From Rossellomorea marisflavi (GTDB lineage Bacteria > Bacillota > Bacilli > Bacillales > Bacillaceae_B), in contig NZ_CP081870.1 in assembly GCF_022170785.1 (NCBI RefSeq), forward strand, positions 3,720,001 through 3,784,000: 64,000 nt of DNA. The letters run 5' to 3'. The stretch's first letter is position 1. Each line of letters opens with the position of its first letter. The notes beneath the pieces are model-generated. The model ran no database searches. It had not been told where the DNA came from and saw nothing but the letters and a program-made list of their open reading frames with translations. Below are positions 59,319 to 64,000 of this stretch, piece by piece. The translations under genes and the position numbers were made by a program.

Positions 59319-59941
59319 CAAGCTTTTCCTCCTGTCGCTGCAAATTGGTTATAGCGGTTCATGGATACCTTCATGATCCAGTAAGCCGGCATGACGCCCA
59401 AGGCAAATGGAATCAACCCAGGCATCTGATAGATGAGATAGCCTACCATCGTGAGGCCGATCGTGATGACCAGGTTCTGCTTGAAGCTGATCAGGGTGAG
59501 GATGAATGGCTGGATCAAATAATGTTTGAGCGATTGCTCAAAATGGACGTAATACGGGAAAACATATAAAAATGAAAAAACATATAGGATTGAGAGGAAT
59601 AGGATGATTGCCGTGCTGAACAACACGACGATTCCTTTCAGTTGGGTAACGAGATATAGATCCAGGGCAAGGAAAACACCGATTGATGTATAAATCCATC
59701 CGATTGCATTCGTCTTCCAGAAATGCGCCTTGTAGTAGCGATGATAGCCATCGTAGATCGGCTCTTCGAGACCGCCCTTCAGCCATCTCCGTGTGGTGGC
59801 GAATAGGGCCGTTGTGGCAGGAAAGAAGCCCAGAACGACTCCACCAAGAAGGATATGCATGAACCAGATCACATTGAGCTGCATCGTCTTCCAGATCCAG
59901 AGGCTCGCTTCTGTGAACAGACTTCCCAAGCGATTAAACAT
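59318..59941 (-). CDS. YesL/DUF624 membrane protein
   Basis: 207 residues with about five membrane segments: IWFMHILLGGVVLGFFPATT, AIGWIYTSIGVFLALDLYLV, IVVLFSTAIILFLSILYVFS and two later ones. The N-terminal pattern LWIWKTMQLN--W--H--LGG--LG--PAT is the DUF624 (YesL) signature. These genes accompany YesM/YesN and Lpl-type importers in Bacillus polysaccharide loci; role unknown. The ATG at 59941 is chosen because AAGGA is 8 nt upstream and this gives only an 8-nt overlap with the ROK gene. Confidence 0.8.
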   Translation of the reverse strand: MFNRLGSLFTEASLWIWKTMQLNVIWFMHILLGGVVLGFFPATTALFATTRRWLKGGLEEPIYDGYHRYYKAHFWKTNAIGWIYTSIGVFLALDLYLVTQLKGIVVLFSTAIILFLSILYVFSFLYVFPYYVHFEQSLKHYLIQPFILTLISFKQNLVITIGLTMVGYLIYQMPGLIPFALGVMPAYWIMKVSMNRYNQFAATGGKA

Positions 59942-60827
59942 GTACATCTTCCTTTCCGTATGTCTTCCTCCACACATAGGCTGCCCCTATGAGCTGAGCC
60001 TGGTCCAAATGGGTACAGACTTCCACAGTCGGCTTCACCTTTGCAATCGGCTTGGCCGTCATGACATGATCAAGCTCAGTCTGCAACCGCTGAAGGAAGC
60101 TCGGCTGTCTCGTAATGCCTCCGCCCACGAGGATTTTCTCGGGATCAAGCATATATTGAAGATTGAATATCCCGACAGCCATCGTATGGAAGAACTGATT
60201 GAGGGATTTCTCTGCTGCTGCATGACCCTTTTCAGCCTCTTCGAACACACGCGAGCCGGTCCATGCGGCTCCATGTGGGGGCTCATCCTTCAGACGCTTC
60301 GTCAGGGCAAATGATGATCCACGTTCACTCCACGTTTCATGGCCTTCCATCAGGGAATAACCGAATTCTCCACCATGGAGATTCGCTCCCTTATGCAGCC
60401 GACCGTTGATGACGATCCCTCCGCCGATCCCTGTGCCACACACGATGCAGGCAAATGTATCACAACCGGCACCAGCCCCGCTCCACTGCTCTGCAAGGGC
60501 CGCACAATTGGCGTCATTCTCCATTGTGACCGGCAACCCGTATCGTTCGTGGAATAAAGCACGCAGATTCACGACATGGATGAAATTCACCGCACTATGC
60601 CCGAGGACAAAACCGGCATCCGTTACGCTGCCTGGAGAACTGATGGCGATCCCCTCTATATGGTGGTCCCTCTGCCATCTTCCCAGAACCTGATCGACAT
60701 GAACGCTGAATTCCTCTACACTGACAGGCGTCGGGACCTCCTCTTTCAGAACAATGTCAGCATGACTGGTGACCAGGGCGAATTTCGTGAACGTCCCACC
60801 GATATCAATGGCGAATAGATGTTTCAT
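59934..60827 (-). CDS. ROK-family sugar kinase
   Basis: 297 residues, no helix-turn-helix, so a kinase rather than a repressor. ATP-binding motif DIGGTFTK (residues 7-14), SSPGSVTDAGFVLGHSAVNF, the substrate-binding ENDANCAALAEQWSGAGAG and the second phosphate-binding loop GTGIGGGIVINGRLHKGANL. The CxCGxxGC zinc motif of typical glucokinases is absent: the region reads HGGEFGYSLMEGHETWSERG. That is seen in ROK members acting on glycosides such as BglK. In this locus it probably phosphorylates mannose or a mannoside. Overlaps the GH1 gene by 23 nt. Confidence 0.85.
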   Translation of the reverse strand: MKHLFAIDIGGTFTKFALVTSHADIVLKEEVPTPVSVEEFSVHVDQVLGRWQRDHHIEGIAISSPGSVTDAGFVLGHSAVNFIHVVNLRALFHERYGLPVTMENDANCAALAEQWSGAGAGCDTFACIVCGTGIGGGIVINGRLHKGANLHGGEFGYSLMEGHETWSERGSSFALTKRLKDEPPHGAAWTGSRVFEEAEKGHAAAEKSLNQFFHTMAVGIFNLQYMLDPEKILVGGGITRQPSFLQRLQTELDHVMTAKPIAKVKPTVEVCTHLDQAQLIGAAYVWRKTYGKEDVHV

Positions 60828-62205
60828 CACATGCCGCCTCTCCCGGTAATCGATTTGATTCCGCCAGTTTCCTGAACCAGTCAGCACTCTTCTTTTTCCT
60901 GCGTTCGCCACTATCAAGATCGAACTCGACAAGCCCATAGCGGTTTTTGTATTCATTGAGCCATGACCAGTTATCAATATAGGTCCATACATGGAATCCA
61001 TAGCAATTGGAGCCTTCACGTATCCCCTTATGGAGCCATCTCAGGTGCTCTACAAAAAACTCGATCCTGTACTCATCCTGGATGAATCCCGCCTCGTTCC
61101 TGAAACGGTCTTCCCCCTCGACCCCCATACCGTTCTCAGCGATGAACCAAGGAATATTTCCGTATTCATCCCGGATCTGAATCGCGATGTCATAGATCCC
61201 CTTTTCATAAATCTCCCAACCACGGTGCGGGTTCATCTTTCGATCAGGCCACTCGTAAGGAAGGAAAGAACGATCTAAGACATGTTCAGCGCTCTCATCC
61301 CCTGCCTTCACCCGTCTCGGCTGATAATAATTCACCCCGAGGAAATCCACAGTATGGGCTTTGATCAGCGCCAGGTCATCGGGGTACATGTTGACATGGA
61401 TGCTTTCATTCCGGATGAACTCACATAGGACATCCGGATATTCACCCTTGACGACTGGGTCAAGAAAACTCTTGTTGAATAGCGCGTCTGCCAGTTCTGC
61501 CGCCTTCACATCATCCACATTCTCTGATCTCGGATAACTCGGCGTCAGATTCAGTACGATGCCGATCCTTCCCCGATGCTCATTCTTCCGGAAAGTCTGT
61601 ACTGCCTTGACATGGGCAAGCAAGGTGTGGAACCCAGCCTGACAGGCTCTCCTGATGTTGAACACACCAGGTAGATGCTTATCATTCAAGTAGCCCATCT
61701 CTACAGGGACAATCGGTTCATTGAAGGTCACCCAGTCTTCTACAAGATCCCCAAAACATTTAAAAGCCGTTTCCGCATATAAGGCGAAAGCTTCCGCTGA
61801 CTCCCTGATATCCCATCCACCTTTCTCATACAGCCAATACGGCATGTCAAAATGAAAAAGATTCACCACGGGGCGGATGCCCTGGTCAAGCATTCTGGTG
61901 AACACATCACGGTAAAACTCCACTGCTTCGTCATTCAACGTGTGACCGTCGGGCATCAGCCTCGTCCATGAAATCGATGTGCGATAGGAATTGAACCCGA
62001 GCTCTTTCATCAGTGAAATATCTTTTTTATAATTGGCATAAAAACCTGTTGTCTCCTCAGGCCCAATCCTTTGATAAAAGACGTGTGGCTCTTTCTGGAA
62101 CCAATGATCCCAAACGCTCGGAGACTTCCCCCCTCGGCTTGAAGCCCCTTCCATCTGAGGAGCCGATGAAGCCGCTCCCCACATAAAACCTTTCGGGAAT
62201 TCCAT
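60805..62205 (-). CDS. GH1 beta-glycosidase
   Basis: 466 residues. Catalytic acid/base Glu in TFNEP (about residue 170) and nucleophile Glu in FIAENGMGVEGED (about 360), plus the N-terminal FPKGFMWGAASSAPQMEG. In the C-terminal substrate loop (IDNWSWLNEYKNRYGLVEFD) the serine that marks phospho-glycosidases is present (others have Glu), but the lysine seven residues later reads Asn. It is therefore not a clear 6-phospho enzyme, and no PTS gene is nearby; a beta-mannosidase or beta-glucosidase acting on the mannoside core is plausible. ATG at 62205 with GGGGG 8 nt upstream. First glycosidase gene of the run. Confidence 0.85.
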   Translation of the reverse strand: MEFPKGFMWGAASSAPQMEGASSRGGKSPSVWDHWFQKEPHVFYQRIGPEETTGFYANYKKDISLMKELGFNSYRTSISWTRLMPDGHTLNDEAVEFYRDVFTRMLDQGIRPVVNLFHFDMPYWLYEKGGWDIRESAEAFALYAETAFKCFGDLVEDWVTFNEPIVPVEMGYLNDKHLPGVFNIRRACQAGFHTLLAHVKAVQTFRKNEHRGRIGIVLNLTPSYPRSENVDDVKAAELADALFNKSFLDPVVKGEYPDVLCEFIRNESIHVNMYPDDLALIKAHTVDFLGVNYYQPRRVKAGDESAEHVLDRSFLPYEWPDRKMNPHRGWEIYEKGIYDIAIQIRDEYGNIPWFIAENGMGVEGEDRFRNEAGFIQDEYRIEFFVEHLRWLHKGIREGSNCYGFHVWTYIDNWSWLNEYKNRYGLVEFDLDSGERRKKKSADWFRKLAESNRLPGEAACDETSIRH

Positions 62206-62222
62206 TATCCCCACCCCCTTTT

Positions 62223-62236
62223 AGAAATCGCTTACA
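62223..62236 (-). promoter_or_regulatory. Candidate cre site ahead of the mannosidase operon
   Basis: Minus strand TGTAAGCGATTTCT fits the cre pattern TGWNANCGNTNWCA at all but the last base. It directly precedes the ribosome site of the GH1 gene, suggesting CcpA repression by road-block. Confidence 0.6.
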
Positions 62237-62354
62237 TTTTCTCTTATCCCTATCATATAGACAAAAAATCAACCATGGAACTGCCTGGCAGGAAGTCCTT
62301 TAATAAAGGCAGGAAAACTTTAATATGGACAGTTTATGAGAGCGAATAGGCAGT

Positions 62355-62410
62355 GCAAGGGGACGGTTCCCGTGCGTCATTTTTTTGACGCATCAGAACC
62401 GTCCCCTTGC
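62355..62410. repeat. Dispersed hairpin repeat GGACGGTTCC, copy 2
   Basis: Arms of 25 bases run from 62355 and to 62410 (GCAAGGGGACGGTTC... and ...GAACCGTCCCCTTGC), with the inner arm TGCGTCA/TGACGCA and a T-run loop. It is closely related to copy 1 at 45163-45206, extended by a perfect outer stem. Confidence 0.75.
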
Positions 62411-62419
62411 TTCACCAAA

Positions 62420-62450
62420 GAAAAAAACCTTCCACCATGAGCGGAAGGTT
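62420..62450 (-). terminator. Terminator after the CWB2-VanY gene
   Basis: AACCTTCC/GGAAGGTT stem followed on the minus strand by seven T, 9 nt past the gene. Confidence 0.88.
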
Positions 62451-62458
62451 CACTTTGA

Positions 62459-63958
62459 TTACTTCACATATTTCTCGAACGTAATGTTCTTGGAGTAAAT
62501 CTCTTTAGCCGCATCTTTCCCAACATAGCGGAGATGCCAAGGCTCATAGGCATAGCCGGTTTCATTCTCTTTCCCTTTAGGGTAACGGATGATGAAGCCG
62601 TATTTGTGGGCGTTTTTCGCGACCCATTTCCCTTCTTTCGTGTTGGCGAATTTTTCTACGAGGTCATAGCCGACGGAAGGACTCGTCACATCCATGGCAA
62701 GACCGGTCTGGTGCTCGCTTGTACCCGGTTTGGCACTGATGCGGCTTGCGTATTTTTCGCCGTAGGTGCGTTTGTAGTAGTTATACAGTTCCGCCTGTCT
62801 GTCGTAGGAGCGGTAGCCGGACTGTGCGTAAAGCTTCACGTTGTCTTTCCAGGCCGCCTTCATGAGGGCCTCGAAGTTCGGGACGGCGCGGCTGTCCATG
62901 AGGCGCTTTGGATCGTTGTAGCTGAAGGCGAATTTGACCTTCGGTTCTACTAGTTTCGCAGCTTTATAATCTTTGCCTACAGCGACTTTTTTGTTCACGA
63001 GGAGATGCTCGATCGGCTGTTTGAGCTCGGATCCGACTTTGTTGTCAATAATGTTAGTGCCGCCGATGACGGTGAACTGGGTTAACTGGTTTTGATCGAT
63101 GACGACTTTAACAGGGGTTGATACGTAGGTTTTCTCCACGAATAGGAGCACCCCTCCGTTTTTCGCTGCCAGGGCTGATGCCGATACGGCATCGGTCATA
63201 TTCTTTCCAGTGACCACATACGATTTCTTTTTCGTGCCCATGAGCTTGGCAATCTTTGCAGATGTGTCGTAGCGATCACTGCCGCTGATCCTGGTTGGTT
63301 TAGGAAGCTGTTTCTTCACTTTTTCAGAAACGGCTTTCGTACGACCAATCACGATGGTGCTTTTCTTTCCTTTCAGCGCTTTTTTCGTAGCCGCCGGAAG
63401 ACTATCGGACTTGGTTAGTAGAATCGGCATATTATTCTTAGCTGCATACGGGGCAGCAGCCAATACATCGTGCAGGTAACCGCTGGAAGCGACCACGGCC
63501 TTAGATGAAGCCGGAAGCTCCTTTGCCACCAAAGCAGCCGTCTCATAGCTGTCTTTTCCGCCGATCCGCTTTACTTTTGCCTTGATCGTTTTATCAATCA
63601 CCTTGTCAGACAGGTTCTTTTTTCCTCCAAGGAGAATGATGGTATTTGGGTTCAGCCGTTGGATTTCCTTGCGTGTGGCTGAAGACAGTGCGTTTGGATT
63701 TGTCAGAAGCACCGGGGCATCCAGATGCTTGGCGAGCGGTGCAGCAACAGCAGCTTCTGAAAGATCCTTCCCATTCACGAGGATGACGGTCTTCGCCCCG
63801 CTCTTCCATCCTTTTTTGGATACAGCGACCGACGTCTGATACCGGTCATTACCACTGACCCGGTCAAGGGAATATGCAGATGCAGTCTGGCCACCGACGA
63901 GCATCAAGATAATCACGGCGAGCAGGCTTGATAATGATAGTTTGTACATGCTCTTCAA
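62459..63958 (-). CDS. Wall-anchored D-Ala-D-Ala carboxypeptidase with CWB2 repeats (VanY type)
   Basis: 499 residues: signal peptide (1-28, LAVIILMLVGGQTASA), three cell-wall-binding (CWB2) repeats over about 30-310 (RVSGNDRYQTSVAVS, GGKDSYETAALVAK, RISGSDRYDTSAKIAK), a linker, then a VanY/M15 domain (about 370-499). Zinc-site motifs are SGYRSYDRQAELY, the HxxxxxxxD of SEHQTGLAMDVTS and EPWHLRYVG. It should trim stem peptides of peptidoglycan in the wall. I chose TTG at 63958 (AGAGG 7 nt upstream), preferred over GTG at 63976 and ATG at 63949. Single gene with its own terminator. Confidence 0.85.
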   Translation of the reverse strand: MKSMYKLSLSSLLAVIILMLVGGQTASAYSLDRVSGNDRYQTSVAVSKKGWKSGAKTVILVNGKDLSEAAVAAPLAKHLDAPVLLTNPNALSSATRKEIQRLNPNTIILLGGKKNLSDKVIDKTIKAKVKRIGGKDSYETAALVAKELPASSKAVVASSGYLHDVLAAAPYAAKNNMPILLTKSDSLPAATKKALKGKKSTIVIGRTKAVSEKVKKQLPKPTRISGSDRYDTSAKIAKLMGTKKKSYVVTGKNMTDAVSASALAAKNGGVLLFVEKTYVSTPVKVVIDQNQLTQFTVIGGTNIIDNKVGSELKQPIEHLLVNKKVAVGKDYKAAKLVEPKVKFAFSYNDPKRLMDSRAVPNFEALMKAAWKDNVKLYAQSGYRSYDRQAELYNYYKRTYGEKYASRISAKPGTSEHQTGLAMDVTSPSVGYDLVEKFANTKEGKWVAKNAHKYGFIIRYPKGKENETGYAYEPWHLRYVGKDAAKEIYSKNITFEKYVK

Positions 63959-64000
63959 TTGTTTTCCTCTTTTCACTAATCAACTAGTTACATGAAAAAT

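Noticed and set aside
62278-62330. CTGCCTGGCAG and related short inverted repeats ahead of the GH1 gene
   Set aside because: Too short and partly overlapping to separate from chance; could be an operator but no regulator is linked.

Overview
The window looks like a chromosomal segment of a Bacillaceae species (Bacillus sensu lato; a Rossellomorea-like genus is a guess). Supporting signs are the very strong AGGAGG-type ribosome sites, frequent GTG/TTG starts, a tapA-sipW-tasA biofilm operon, YesM/YesN-type two-component genes, CcpA (cre) sites and a Zur box of the Bacillus type. All functions below are read from motifs and context; no database search was run.

Layout. (1) 58-2547: 24 tRNA genes on the minus strand, driven by a consensus sigma-A promoter at 2579-2607; the promoter's -35 region is repeated at the left edge, where a further transcription unit probably starts. 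(2) 2741-6148: a 48-residue orphan gene, a decayed copy and an intact copy of a zinc-ribbon membrane protein (TcaA/YvbJ-like), and a zinc-ribbon Yip1-like protein. (3) 6344-9485: tapA-sipW-tasA-tasA2 amyloid matrix operon with a SinR-type inverted operator. (4) 9732-17853: two GntR-controlled carboxylate/acid-sugar units: a hydroxyacid dehydrogenase, a DUF1537 kinase and a GntP permease, then an SLC13-type transporter broken by an in-frame amber codon and a tartrate/D-malate-type dehydrogenase. (5) 18048-24411: an oligosaccharide ABC importer with a debranching-type glucosidase and a LacI repressor, with two copies of a LacI-type palindrome. (6) 24556-31427: subtilisin-like protease, MFS transporter, a large membrane protein of unknown function, a DUF3817 protein, and a probable type I toxin-antitoxin locus. 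(7) 31617-36288: NhaC antiporter, IadA isoaspartyl dipeptidase and a sigma-54 activator behind a consensus -24/-12 promoter. (8) 36607-45092: OatA-like acetyltransferase, small proteins, and a five-gene Opp/Nik-family ABC importer under two Zur boxes, so probably for zinc or a zinc chelate. (9) 45218-62205: a mannoside/N-glycan utilisation locus with two GH38, one GH125 and one GH1 glycosidase, a ROK kinase, a YesL-like protein, a YesM/YesN two-component system and an LplABC-type importer. (10) 62459-63958: a CWB2-VanY wall carboxypeptidase.

How it works together: much of the window is accessory carbon-source uptake, each module carrying its own regulator (GntR, LacI, sigma-54 activator, YesMN) with candidate cre sites for CcpA on top. 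The observations most worth follow-up are the small toxin locus (5'/3' pairing, sequestered ribosome site, facing antisense promoter), the Zur-controlled Nik-like importer, the sigma-54 isoaspartyl-peptide module and the mannosidase locus.
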